From G965216905 sp965216905 (lineage in GTDB: Bacteria > Actinomycetota > Acidimicrobiia > Spongiisociales > ZC4RG35), in the NCBI GenBank assembly GCA_965216905.1, contig OZ244213.1, forward strand, positions 558,001-622,000: a DNA stretch of 64,000 bases, in the 5' to 3' direction. Made by a program: the position numbers and the translations under genes. The notes beneath the pieces were generated by a model, which was not told the origin of the DNA, did not search any database, and worked only from the letters and a program-made list of their open reading frames with translations. Positions 45,061 to 53,627 of the stretch are shown here, one piece after another (the stretch's first letter is position 1; every line of letters begins with the position of its first letter).

Positions 45061-45480
45061 ATGACAAGGACAATGACTGCTGACGGTTCGACCAGAGGTC
45101 GACTGGCGAACCCAAGTGTGAACATCCGGACACTGCTGGCGGTGTTGTGGCTCGGCCACTTCATGCTGTGGACGTTCGGGGACATGTTCGCTCTACTTCA
45201 GGAGATGGGAGAGCCAGTCACCGAAACGTGGGTCTTCATCCTGGCGCCCACCACGGCGATCGTGCAGGCGCTGATGGCATTCCTATGTCTGGTGGGTCGC
45301 CCTCGGATTGTGCGGCTTACCAACCTGATCGTTGCACCGCTCTACCTGGTGCTGAACATCGGGTTCTTCGCGGACGCCACCCAAGGCTGGGAGTACTACC
45401 TCGGAGCGTTCTACGTGCTCTTCAACCTGTTGATCGTGGGCTACGCCTACCGGTGGCCTGCGACCGATCCCCAGAGCTGA
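45061..45480 (+). CDS. DUF6326-type membrane protein
   Basis: 139 residues with four helices (about 22-45, 58-78, 85-105, 110-130) and a short polar N-terminus. Sequence landmarks LAVLWLGHFMLWTFGDM and NIGFFADATQGWEYYLG fit the DUF6326 family, whose function is unknown. GGAGGTGG ribosome-binding site before the ATG. Preceded by composite motif copy B, so it is a candidate member of the local regulon. Confidence 0.75.
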   Translation: MTRTMTADGSTRGRLANPSVNIRTLLAVLWLGHFMLWTFGDMFALLQEMGEPVTETWVFILAPTTAIVQALMAFLCLVGRPRIVRLTNLIVAPLYLVLNIGFFADATQGWEYYLGAFYVLFNLLIVGYAYRWPATDPQS

Positions 45481-45676
45481 AACCGGGGCTCGAGGCTGAG
45501 ACCGAATGGGTGAGGCATGACCAACCGCAGGCCAGATCCGGTGTCTTGCGGTTGCAGGTGCCTCACTCGCTCGGCGAACCAGAAGTCGGCAAACGCCGAA
45601 GCGTCAGCCGGCGTCGCTTCCGCAACGCCGATTCCCTGTGACAAACCCTCCACGAGCCCCAATCTCGGTGCACTCC

Positions 45677-46015
45677 ATGTCTGAGCCGACCCGCATGTTC
45701 GGGGGACGGGATCGCACACGCGACTACCTCGCGTATGCGCTCAGCGCGATCGTGGCGTTGGTCGCCGCATCCATACTTGCCCCGGTCGACCCCGAACCCT
45801 TCGGTACCTACTTCGGCAAGGTCAACCCGACGCTCGCAGTCGTCCTGGTTGGAGGAGCAGCTGCACTGGCCCTTCGATTCCTCGAGTTGCGCGAGTGGTG
45901 GTCCGCCCGACCATCGGCCGAGATTGGGCGAGGCATACTCCTCTCGACACGGGCGGCGGTCGCGTTGGCCAGTGTCGCCATCGCCATCGACATCATCCCT
46001 GATGGACCTGACTAG
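45677..46015 (+). CDS. small membrane protein, unknown
   Basis: 112 residues with three hydrophobic segments (about 20-38, 50-70, 90-108). No family recognised. ATG 45677 lacks a strong ribosome-binding site; a GTG at 45638 would add 13 residues. It lies between the DUF6326 gene and the truncated SRPBCC frame, all on the same strand, and may belong to the same transcription unit. Confidence 0.45.
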   Translation: MSEPTRMFGGRDRTRDYLAYALSAIVALVAASILAPVDPEPFGTYFGKVNPTLAVVLVGGAAALALRFLELREWWSARPSAEIGRGILLSTRAAVALASVAIAIDIIPDGPD

Positions 46016-46029
46016 CCGCATACTTCCAC

Positions 46030-46401
46030 GTGGCAGACCTCCGACCCCAGCGATGGATCGTCTACCGGTCGGTACGGCACCCCTTTCGAGGCCACCCGAT
46101 CGACCCTGCCATGCCTGAGGAAGTCGAAAGACTCGAGGCACGACTGATGCTCGAGGGCATGTACCTCGACTTCTCGTGGGCGTGGGAACTGAGGCCACTC
46201 CCCGAGCGGCGAACGCGGGCCCTGGTCCGAACCAGGGCCAACTACTCACCGCGATGGATCCGCTGCGCCGAGATCCCTCTGGGCCTCGTCGACCTGTTTC
46301 ACGTCTCGACGATGTTCCGAGGCATATCCAGACGGGCCGCTGCCGCTACCCCGGCTACTCGCCTGACAAAGCGGAGCAGTTCCAGGACAATTCTCCAATG
46401 A
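46030..46401 (+). pseudogene. C-terminal remnant of an SRPBCC-family gene
   Basis: The first about 85 codons match the C-terminal third of a common actinobacterial SRPBCC protein: FSWAWELRPLPERRTRALVR corresponds to the TSWAFVLEPLDGGRTRLIVR segment and then VSTMFRGISRRA to the HFVMERKMLRGIKRRAE end. The N-terminal two thirds are missing: the frame has a stop 18 bases upstream, right after the preceding gene. The tail beyond the family end (about 25 residues) is not conserved. It overlaps the serine hydrolase start by four bases (ATGA), so it may still be translated as a short protein. Confidence 0.55.
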
Positions 46402-47528
46402 GGCCAAGCGGACCACACCCGAGCGACGAACTCGCCGGCCGTCTCGATTCGCTCCTGGCAAATGCCGTTGGTCGACGTCATGTGAGACATGGGCTGATGG
46501 TGGTGGCTGACATCGACGGGTCGTGGCGCTGGGAGGCCGCCCATGGGGTTGCCGACCCGGCTGGCACCCCCGCCACTCCCGACATCCGCTACCCGATCGC
46601 GAGCGTGACCAAGCTCTTCACGGCCTCGATCGTCATGAGTTTGATCGACCAGAACAGCCTCACGCTCAGGGATCGGATCGTCGATCTGCTCCCCGAGGAG
46701 GTCACCCGTGGTCTGCATGTGATGGACGGGGTCGACCGGACCGATGAGATCACGGTGGAACACCTCCTGGCACACACCTCGGGTCTCCCCGACTACTACG
46801 CAGAGGCCCCGCGCGGAGCTCGGAGCCCGCAGGATCGGCTCCTCGCCGGGGAGGACGCACCGATGCCATTCGATGAGGTCGTCAGGGTGGTCAGGGACCA
46901 GCTCGCTCCCCACTTTCCTCCACAACCCGCCGACGAGTCGAAGAACCGCGCGCACTATTCCGACACGAACTACCAGCTCGTGGGTGCAATCCTCGAACGG
47001 ATCTGCGAGCAGCCGCTCGACCAAGTGTTCGACCAGATGCTGTTTGAACCGCTTGGCCTCGACGACACCTCTTCGTATCCCCACCCGCCCCCGTCTGGTG
47101 GCTCGCCAGAACCTCGAGCACACGTCTGGTCGAAGGACCAGGTCTTGCAGCCACAAGGAGCCCTTCGACACCAAGGACCGGACGGCGGGATCATCTCCAC
47201 TCTCGCCGACCAGGTGCGCTTCCTGCGGGCGCTGGTGGGTGGCGAAGTAGTCGATGGAGCCTGGCAGCGCATGCAGCAACGGTTCAACCGCGTGTTCTTC
47301 CCCGTCGACTACGGCCTGGGAGTGATGAGATACGCACCACCCCGTTGGATGTCGCCGTTTGCCCCCGTCCCAACCATCGTCGGCCACACCGGCTCGACGG
47401 CGACCTGGTTGTTCTACTGCTCCGAGCTCCGGATCGTCACCGCCGGTACCTTCGACGTCGCCCAACCGCCCCTCCCGTTCCGATTCCTTCCACGGGTCCT
47501 CCGATCGGTGCAGAAGTCCACATCCTGA
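46398..47528 (+). CDS. serine hydrolase (class C beta-lactamase-like), second copy
   Basis: 376 residues. SVTK (about 67-70) is the catalytic Ser-x-x-Lys; YSDTNYQLVGAIL (about 188-200) supplies the Tyr-x-Asn-type second motif; the third is HTGSTATW (about 331-338). No signal peptide. It is shorter than the serine hydrolase at 14046 and lacks the lipocalin-like tail. It converges with a PPOX gene at 47609, whereas the first pair forms an operon; the association of the two families is therefore repeated in a different arrangement. Confidence 0.85.
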   Translation: MRPSGPHPSDELAGRLDSLLANAVGRRHVRHGLMVVADIDGSWRWEAAHGVADPAGTPATPDIRYPIASVTKLFTASIVMSLIDQNSLTLRDRIVDLLPEEVTRGLHVMDGVDRTDEITVEHLLAHTSGLPDYYAEAPRGARSPQDRLLAGEDAPMPFDEVVRVVRDQLAPHFPPQPADESKNRAHYSDTNYQLVGAILERICEQPLDQVFDQMLFEPLGLDDTSSYPHPPPSGGSPEPRAHVWSKDQVLQPQGALRHQGPDGGIISTLADQVRFLRALVGGEVVDGAWQRMQQRFNRVFFPVDYGLGVMRYAPPRWMSPFAPVPTIVGHTGSTATWLFYCSELRIVTAGTFDVAQPPLPFRFLPRVLRSVQKSTS

Positions 47529-47608
47529 CCCGATCGCACCCTCCCCGCCTGTCTCGCTGTGGGAGGAGATCGAAACGACGAGCCTGAACCCGGCCACGGC
47601 CGCTGGCA

Positions 47609-48127
47609 TCAGCTCCGAGGCGATCGTGCCGCCTCGAGCGCGGCCGGATCGGTCCCGCACGGAGCCCTCCCGTGAGCCTCCTCGTGCTTGCGCATCCGGG
47701 TGATGGGCATCGCGATTCCGTAGGTGACAAAGTCACCACGAGGGGTGACCTTGATGACCGCCGCACTCCTGAGAACATCCGGATCCTTTTCTCCGCCGAG
47801 CGGCAGGCGCTCGAAGACGGACCCCTCGACCTCCTCGACCGCCAGGATCCGGGCTACTCCCTGGAACGTGATCGTTGCGGCCGACACCTTGATGAACGGC
47901 AGGAACGGCACGCGTTTCGGCAATGCGACCGTCATCGACACCTGTGGGCGGGCGGATAGGTGACGAACCTTCCAGGACGACTCGTTGGTGGAGATGAACA
48001 GCGCGCGATGGTCGACGACGTAGCAGACGCCTGCACTCCGAGGATGACCCTCACGGTTCGTAAACGCCAGCACTCCGAAGGAGCCTCGCTCCAGAGCCTG
48101 CCAAACCTGATCGGTTGTAACGGACAT
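47609..48127 (-). CDS. PPOX-class flavin/F420-binding protein, second copy
   Basis: 172 residues, split-barrel fold. Key segments VLAFTNREGHPRSAGVCYVV (about 18-37), VSMTVALPKRV (about 62-72), ATITFQGVA (about 85-93) and GDFVTYGIAMPITRMR (about 131-146) line up with the protein at 15569-16072. ATG 48127 has GGGAGA upstream. The C-terminal tail is Ala/Arg-rich and not conserved. Composite motif copy C lies 66 bases upstream on the same strand. Confidence 0.8.
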   Translation of the reverse strand: MSVTTDQVWQALERGSFGVLAFTNREGHPRSAGVCYVVDHRALFISTNESSWKVRHLSARPQVSMTVALPKRVPFLPFIKVSAATITFQGVARILAVEEVEGSVFERLPLGGEKDPDVLRSAAVIKVTPRGDFVTYGIAMPITRMRKHEEAHGRAPCGTDPAALEAARSPRS

Positions 48128-48193
48128 GAACGGTCTCCCTTTGCGTGGGGTCGTCTCGAACTCAGTCGCTACCTGCGACGTGTCCAAGCCATC

Positions 48194-48234
48194 GGGGGGT
48201 GATGCCACCCCCTGGCAATGAACCACCCGGGTGG
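48194..48234 (-). promoter_or_regulatory. composite promoter motif, copy C
   Basis: On the minus strand: CCACCCGGGTGGTT, 8-base spacer CATTGCCA, GGGGG-TGGCATC-ACCCCCC. It points toward the PPOX gene. Back to back with copy D in a 202-base divergent region. Confidence 0.6.
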
Positions 48235-48265
48235 ATCCACCATGAGCGTCCAGGATTCGGACAAT

Positions 48266-48306
48266 CCCCCCGGGTGGTTTGCTCCACGGGGGATGCCGGA
48301 CCACCC
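48266..48306 (+). promoter_or_regulatory. composite promoter motif, copy D
   Basis: CCCCCCGGGTGGTT, 8-base spacer, GGGGG-ATGCCGG-ACCACCC, then ACGCAGCATC. CAGCAT at 48318-48323 stands six bases before ATG 48330, so the lipoprotein mRNA is probably leaderless and the motif would end at about -24, covering the -35 region. Confidence 0.65.
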
Positions 48307-48329
48307 GCCAACCAACGCAGCATCGGAAC

Positions 48330-48677
48330 ATGGCACGGTTCCAGGCGAGGCGATGGTTGCTCGTGGGCTTGGTCCTCAGTGCTGCGGGCTGCGGCAATCA
48401 GGAACCTCTGACGGTGAGCGAAGCCCTGGCAGCGTCCGGGGAGCACCCGGTGTCCGGCCACCTCGTGGTCACCGGTGAATCCGTCCGGTTGTGCCAAGCG
48501 CTGGCCGAGTCGTTCCCGCCTCAATGTGGCGAGGCCTCCATAGAGATCCGTGGACTCGACCTCCTCGACATCCCGGACCTCCAAACCGTCCAAGGCGTCT
48601 CGTGGACCGACCGGCCTGTGACGCTCTCCGGAGTCCTCGGTTCTGGGTCGCTCGACGGAGCCAGGTTGGTGACCTGA
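48330..48677 (+). CDS. small lipoprotein of unknown function
   Basis: 115 residues. A basic start, hydrophobic core and SAAGC lipobox (Cys about 20) mark it as an exported lipoprotein. The remainder has two further Cys (CQALAESFPPQC) that could form a disulfide and a pattern of beta strands (VSGHLVVTGESVRLC, SIEIRGLDLLDIP) reminiscent of OB-fold-like export proteins. It precedes the condensation-domain gene by one base and should be co-transcribed with it and the MFS exporter. Function unknown; carrier or chaperone for a lipid is a guess. Confidence 0.65.
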   Translation: MARFQARRWLLVGLVLSAAGCGNQEPLTVSEALAASGEHPVSGHLVVTGESVRLCQALAESFPPQCGEASIEIRGLDLLDIPDLQTVQGVSWTDRPVTLSGVLGSGSLDGARLVT

Positions 48678-48678
48678 C

Positions 48679-50064
48679 GTGGCTCCCTACGAGCGTCCCG
48701 CCGCTCCCATGGAACGGCTGATGACGCGGTCACCGTTCGCCGTTGTCACGTTGGTGGCACGCGTTCGCGGGGAACTGCCGGTCGACGCGCTGGAAGCGGC
48801 GGTCGTTCAAGCCGGGTTGAGGCACCCCCTCCTGCGGGTGCGGGTGGTCGATGACGAGAACCACAATCCCTGGTTCACCTCCGAAGGTGCGGGGGCCATT
48901 CCGATCGAGGTCATCGATTGGGAGTCAGCCGAGCAGTGGGAGTCCCTCGCGGTCGAGGCGGGGAGATCTCCATTCAGATTCGACGAAAAACCTCCAATAC
49001 GCATCTTCCTGCTGCGCTCCACCAGCGTGTCCGAGCTGGTCATCATGTGCCACCACATTCTCTGTGATGGGTTGTCGCTGGCCTACCTCGCCCGGGACAT
49101 CCTCGCCTGCGTCGGTGATCCCGACCTGGTCATGGATGGGCACGACGCGCCGAGACCGATCACCCTCGACACGATCCCTGAGAAGGCGAAACTGAATCCC
49201 CTGATCAGGTTCTTGATCCACCGTATCAACGGCAAGTGGCGCAAGGACCCGGTCGTCTTCGACCAGGCCGACTACGAGATGCTCAGTCGAGCCTATTGGG
49301 ACAGGTACCACCATCATCTGATGTCTATCGAGCTGTCCTCCGAAGCGACGGTGGAATTGGTTGCACGGTGCCGCGCCGAGAAGGCGACGGTGAACACCGC
49401 CCTGACCATGGCGTTCACGAGGGCCCAGGAACAGGTCCTGGTCTCGAGACACCATCCCAAGGTGCCGATCGCCGGCGATCTCCGCGGTCGCCTGAATCCA
49501 CCGGTAGGAGAGGTGATGGGCTTCTACGCCTCTGCGGTGACCGAGAAGATCCACTACGCCGAGCACCTGGGCTTCTGGGAGAACGCACGTCAACTGCAAC
49601 AGAAGCTCGCCAGGCGCTACACCGACGAGGCGCTCTTCGGCGAGCCCCTGACGTGGAGCCTTCTCGACCCCACCATCCTCGAAGCGATCAATTTCAAGAA
49701 GCTCGGTGGCCTCGTGAAAGGCGAAGGACCTCGGACGGAGCGGCTGCGCGCCTTCGGCGAGAGAGCAGACGTCGTCCAGCGAATCCTCGAACGGGACGGC
49801 CTCGATTCACTCGACCGGGTCGGCCTGGGCTCTGCGATCACCAACCTCACCCGCCTCGACTTCCCGTCGAAGTACGGACCGCTGGAGCTCGAGCGGATGA
49901 TGATGAAGCCCGGAGGCGCCTTCCCGCTGGCAAATGTGAACATCCTCGTTGGCGCGGCGACAGTTGCCGGACGGCTCAGCCTGACCGTCGAGTACGTCGA
50001 GGACAACGTGACCCACGACGAGGTGCGGACGATTGCCCGACACGCCCTGGGCTACCTCCGATGA
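48679..50064 (+). CDS. condensation-domain acyltransferase (PapA/WES-like)
   Basis: 461 residues. The active-site motif HHxxxDG appears as CHHILCDGLSLAY (about 116-128), and a long C-terminal half carries the NVNILVGAATVAGRLSLTVEY segment typical of the fold. Family members transfer acyl groups to hydroxyls or amines: mycobacterial PapA proteins esterify trehalose or phthiocerol, and NRPS C domains form amides. It is a free-standing enzyme here. GTG 48679, one base after the lipoprotein stop, has no independent ribosome-binding site (coupled). The neighbours suggest an envelope lipid. Confidence 0.8.
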   Translation: MAPYERPAAPMERLMTRSPFAVVTLVARVRGELPVDALEAAVVQAGLRHPLLRVRVVDDENHNPWFTSEGAGAIPIEVIDWESAEQWESLAVEAGRSPFRFDEKPPIRIFLLRSTSVSELVIMCHHILCDGLSLAYLARDILACVGDPDLVMDGHDAPRPITLDTIPEKAKLNPLIRFLIHRINGKWRKDPVVFDQADYEMLSRAYWDRYHHHLMSIELSSEATVELVARCRAEKATVNTALTMAFTRAQEQVLVSRHHPKVPIAGDLRGRLNPPVGEVMGFYASAVTEKIHYAEHLGFWENARQLQQKLARRYTDEALFGEPLTWSLLDPTILEAINFKKLGGLVKGEGPRTERLRAFGERADVVQRILERDGLDSLDRVGLGSAITNLTRLDFPSKYGPLELERMMMKPGGAFPLANVNILVGAATVAGRLSLTVEYVEDNVTHDEVRTIARHALGYLR

Positions 50065-50167
50065 AGTCGGGGAACCGAAGGACGAGCGACCGGGGCGCCC
50101 CGTCCTGCTCACTTCCGAGCTCAGGGTCCGGAGCCATCGACTTGGCTCTGCACGTCGGTGCGAGCTG

Positions 50168-51595
50168 GTGAGGCTCACGACGACGCTTGTTCCGACCCCA
50201 GCTGATCGGACCGAAATACGGCTGTCAGTGCGTCGAGCCGTCCTGGTGGCGGCGGTGCTTGGAACGGCTCTTGCCTATATGAGTGACGACATGCTCAACC
50301 TGGCGATCCCGTGGGTCGCAGATGATCTGCAGGCGACGGTGACCGATGCACAGTGGATCCTGAACGCCTATTACGTGTCCCTGGTATCGGGGGTTCTCGT
50401 GGCGGGTTCCGTCGGCGACATCTGCGGCCATCGACGCGTATTCGTCTGGGGAATCCTCGTCTTCTCGGCCGCCGCCATCGCGTGCGCATTGGCTCCGTCG
50501 GTATGGCCACTCGTTGCCTGTCGTTTCGTTCAGGGCAGTGGCGCGGCGATGCTGTTGACGTCCGGTTTGGCACTGGTCACACGCCTCAGCCCTGAAGGTG
50601 AGCGAAGCAGCGCGGTGGGCACGTTTCTGGGACTGGTGGCCGCGATACCCGCCTTGGGCCCCTTTCTCAGTGGAACGCTCATCGAACTGCTCTCTTGGCG
50701 CTGGCTCTTCATCGTGCCACTGGCCCTGCCGGTCGTGGGCCTCGTGATCGCCCGTTGGCGCGTACCCGAGACCCCCCTCGACAACGACCGGCGACCGGAC
50801 GCACGAGGAGCCTTCTTGGTATTCCTCACGTTGGCGACTCTCAGCGTCGCCCTCATCGCCGGCGCAGTGGATCCAATCGATCCGGTCCCGGCGGTCTTCC
50901 TCGGGATTGCCGCTGTGGCCGGCACCGCCTACCTCCGTCACCAGAGAACCACCGACGATCCGCTGCTCCCTCCTCACCTCCTGCGACGCAGAGCCTTCGT
51001 CGGCGGCAACCTGATCTGGCTCATCTCGGCCCTCACGGCCTGGGGAATGGTCTTCTTCGTCGCCGTGATGCTCCAGACGACGATGGGTCAAACGCCGATT
51101 GTGGCCGGACTGGTCCTCACCCCCATCTACCTCCTGATGATGGTGGGGTCTCCCTTGGCCGGACGGCTGGCCGATCGGGTCGGAGCCCGCCTCCCGGTCG
51201 TTGGCGGGCTCGTCGTATACGCGAGTGGCCTGTTCCTGTTGAGCAGGATCGAAGCGGGTTCGACCGTCTGGCCCGAGGCGGTCTTGGCTGTCGCCCTGGC
51301 GTCGCTGGGGATGTCGCTGTTCACCGCACCGGTGGCCTCGGCCAGCATCGGCGCATTGGATGAGTCCGACCAGGGTGTCGCCTCGGCCTTCAACAACCTG
51401 ACCGGTCAGCTGGCCGGCCTCCTTGCGATCGTCCTGCTTCCGGCTGCGGCAGGGCTCGCCGGTATCGAGTTCGGCGACCCGGAGTTCGCCTCCGGATACG
51501 GTCGAGCACTGCTCGTCCTGACAGGTCTGGCAGTGGCCGGAATCCCTGTCGCCCTTTGGGCTTTCGCCCCGAGAGCCTCTCGCCAAGCCCGCTGA
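50168..51595 (+). CDS. MFS drug:H+ antiporter-type exporter (DHA2/EmrB-like)
   Basis: 475 residues, about fourteen helices, as in DHA2 exporters. The helix 1 segment LNLAIPWVADDLQAT (from about 40), then AQWILNAYYVSLVSG and the GSVGDICGHRRVFVWG motif A are diagnostic. GTG 50168 is chosen as the first start giving a standard N-terminus; GTG 50228 or an earlier start overlapping the previous gene are possible, since no good ribosome-binding site is present. Placed directly after the acyltransferase, so export of its product is likely. Confidence 0.8.
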   Translation: MRLTTTLVPTPADRTEIRLSVRRAVLVAAVLGTALAYMSDDMLNLAIPWVADDLQATVTDAQWILNAYYVSLVSGVLVAGSVGDICGHRRVFVWGILVFSAAAIACALAPSVWPLVACRFVQGSGAAMLLTSGLALVTRLSPEGERSSAVGTFLGLVAAIPALGPFLSGTLIELLSWRWLFIVPLALPVVGLVIARWRVPETPLDNDRRPDARGAFLVFLTLATLSVALIAGAVDPIDPVPAVFLGIAAVAGTAYLRHQRTTDDPLLPPHLLRRRAFVGGNLIWLISALTAWGMVFFVAVMLQTTMGQTPIVAGLVLTPIYLLMMVGSPLAGRLADRVGARLPVVGGLVVYASGLFLLSRIEAGSTVWPEAVLAVALASLGMSLFTAPVASASIGALDESDQGVASAFNNLTGQLAGLLAIVLLPAAAGLAGIEFGDPEFASGYGRALLVLTGLAVAGIPVALWAFAPRASRQAR

Positions 51596-51620
51596 CTCGA
51601 CAGCCAGATATCCCATGAGA

Positions 51621-51661
51621 CCCCCCGGGGGGTTCGGAGGAAGGGTGGTGTCCGACCCCCC
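51621..51661 (+). promoter_or_regulatory. composite promoter motif, copy E
   Basis: CCCCCCGGGGGGTT, 8-base spacer CGGAGGAA, GGGTG-GTGTCCG-ACCCCCC. The first and last elements and all spacings match; the middle one is diverged at one base (GGGTG). Points toward the 2TM gene 54 bases further on. Located just after the MFS stop codon. Confidence 0.6.
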
Positions 51662-51715
51662 ATCTTCGATCGAGGATTCCAGGAGAAGGACAGCGGATCA
51701 GGGAAAGGACCGACC

Positions 51716-51991
51716 GTGACCGACGACCAACGCCAATGGGCGATCAGACGGATCCGTGCCAAGCGAGCATTCTGGGTCCATCTGGCTGTCTATTTCGCAG
51801 TCAATGCATTCCTCGTGTTCATCTGGGCGGTCACATCCGGCAGCTACTTCTGGCCGGTATGGCCGATTCTCGGCTGGGGTATCGGACTCGTCGCCCACGC
51901 GATGGGTGTCTTCTTCGCCCCGATGGACATCAGCGAGGAGCGAATTGATCGCGAGCTGCAGGCCAATCGATTCGGGTCGACTGGACCGTGA
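51716..51991 (+). CDS. 2TM-domain small membrane protein
   Basis: 91 residues with two helices (about 20-40 and 47-67), then a polar tail ERIDRELQ. Related to the 2TM protein at 3604, including RAFWVHLAVYFAVNAFLVF. GTG start preceded by AAAGGACC. It leads the operon with the CrtI-like gene (50 bases on) and carries composite motif copy E upstream. Confidence 0.7.
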   Translation: MTDDQRQWAIRRIRAKRAFWVHLAVYFAVNAFLVFIWAVTSGSYFWPVWPILGWGIGLVAHAMGVFFAPMDISEERIDRELQANRFGSTGP

Positions 51992-52040
51992 CCATCCACG
52001 AGACCAACCCACCCCACCTCCAAAGCGTGGGAACGAGCCG

Positions 52041-53627
52041 ATGACCGACCCGCGGCACCAGCCGACCGTTGTCATCGGAGCCGGACTCGGGGGACTGTGC
52101 TGCGCAGCGCTGCTCGCCAAACGCGGCACGCCCGTCACGATCGTCGAACAGCATGACAAACCTGGCGGGTATGCAACGTCGTTCGGGCGGGGAGACGGCA
52201 GATTCGTCTTCGAGGTCTCCCTCCACGGGACTGCGATCAACAACAACGCGGTCGCCCGGATCCTCGACGAGCTTGGCGTGCTCGACAAGATCGAACTGGT
52301 CGAGCTCCCCGAGGTCTATCGCCTGAAGACCCCTGATCTCGACATCTCCGTCCCTCAGCGCGACCCGGAGAGATACATTTCCTTGCTGGCCGAGGACTTC
52401 GCCGCCGAGGAGGACGGGATCCGCGGCTTCGTCCGATGCATGGTGGACCTCACCGATGAGGTCGGCCGGTTTGCCAGGCTGAAGGATGAGCTGGACCTGA
52501 GACTGTTCCCGGTCGAGTTCCCCAGGATGTGGGCGATACGGGACAAGTCCCTCGCCGCTCTTCTCGGTGAGTACGTCACCGACCCGTCGTTGCAGGAAGC
52601 CCTGGCGGGCCTGTGGAGCTACTTCGGTCTCCCCCCGTCGAGCCTCTCTGCGTTCTACTACGCAAACCTCACCGGCGACTACCTCGCGAACGGGTCCTTC
52701 TACATCAAGCCCCGGTCCAAAGCGCTCAGCGATGCGCTCGCCGAAGTCGTCGAAGAAGCCGGCGGCAAGATCATGTACGAAACGGCGGCCGAGGAGATCC
52801 TGATGGCCGATGCCGCGGTCGTCGGTGTCCGGTTGTCGAACGGAACGGATCTGCCGGCGACGGTCGTCGTCAGCAACGCGAGCGCGATCACGACGCTGAC
52901 CGAGCTGCTTCCCGAGGAAGCTCTTCCTCCGGACTACCGGGAGCGGATCTCGACATACCGTCCGAGTATCTCGACCTTCATCGTCTGGCTCGGGCTCAAT
53001 ACCGAGCTGCGGGGCGTCGTCGACGCATACAGCACCCACGTCGCGACCGGGGCCGGACCCGAAGCCGAGTACGAAGCCAGCATGACGGGGGACGTCGACC
53101 ACACCGGGTTCAGCGTGACCATCTACGACAACGCCTTCGAAGGCTATTCGCAGCCCGGAACCTCCACCGTGATGCTCTTCACGCAGAGCGGTTGGGAACC
53201 CTGGCGTATCTTCCAGGACGAATACCTCGAGGGCGAGAAGGCTGCCTACAACGACGAGAAGGAGCGCTGGAGCAAGAGCCTCATTCGACGCGCCGAAGAA
53301 CTCGTGATTCCCGATCTCTCATCGATGATCGAGGTCGAGGTGACCGCGTCGCCGCTCACGAATTGGGCGTTCACGGGCAACACCGAAGGAGCGATCTACG
53401 GCTTTGAGCAGTCGCTCCACAACGCCTTCATGGCGCGGATCCCCAACGAGACCCCGATCAAGGGGCTGTATCTGGCAAGCGCTTGGGGAAACCCCGGCGG
53501 TGGATTCGGAGGGGCGCTCAGCGGTGGAGCTGCAGCCTTCGCGGCAGTGACCAAGTCATGGGCAATGGAGCGGGCGACCGCGACGACCTCGGTCGGGCGA
53601 TCGGGAGGGACCGGCCATGGAACATGA
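52041..53627 (+). CDS. CrtI/retinol-saturase-like FAD oxidoreductase
   Basis: 528 residues. Dinucleotide-binding VVIGAGLGGLCCAALLAKRG at about 9-28 followed by TIVEQHDKPGGYATSF, and the C-terminal FAD motif LYLASAWGNPGGGFGGALSGG at about 478-498. This is the phytoene desaturase / all-trans-retinol saturase superfamily, which acts on isoprenoids and lipids. Substrate unknown. ATG 52041, with a modest GGGAACG. It overlaps the next gene by 11 bases. Confidence 0.8.
   Translation: MTDPRHQPTVVIGAGLGGLCCAALLAKRGTPVTIVEQHDKPGGYATSFGRGDGRFVFEVSLHGTAINNNAVARILDELGVLDKIELVELPEVYRLKTPDLDISVPQRDPERYISLLAEDFAAEEDGIRGFVRCMVDLTDEVGRFARLKDELDLRLFPVEFPRMWAIRDKSLAALLGEYVTDPSLQEALAGLWSYFGLPPSSLSAFYYANLTGDYLANGSFYIKPRSKALSDALAEVVEEAGGKIMYETAAEEILMADAAVVGVRLSNGTDLPATVVVSNASAITTLTELLPEEALPPDYRERISTYRPSISTFIVWLGLNTELRGVVDAYSTHVATGAGPEAEYEASMTGDVDHTGFSVTIYDNAFEGYSQPGTSTVMLFTQSGWEPWRIFQDEYLEGEKAAYNDEKERWSKSLIRRAEELVIPDLSSMIEVEVTASPLTNWAFTGNTEGAIYGFEQSLHNAFMARIPNETPIKGLYLASAWGNPGGGFGGALSGGAAAFAAVTKSWAMERATATTSVGRSGGTGHGT

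Noticed and set aside
44833..51661. Composite motifs as transposon ends or REP-type repeats
   Set aside because: All five are intergenic and point toward a downstream gene, with conserved internal spacing but variable spacer sequence, which fits promoters better; genome-wide counts are needed to be certain.
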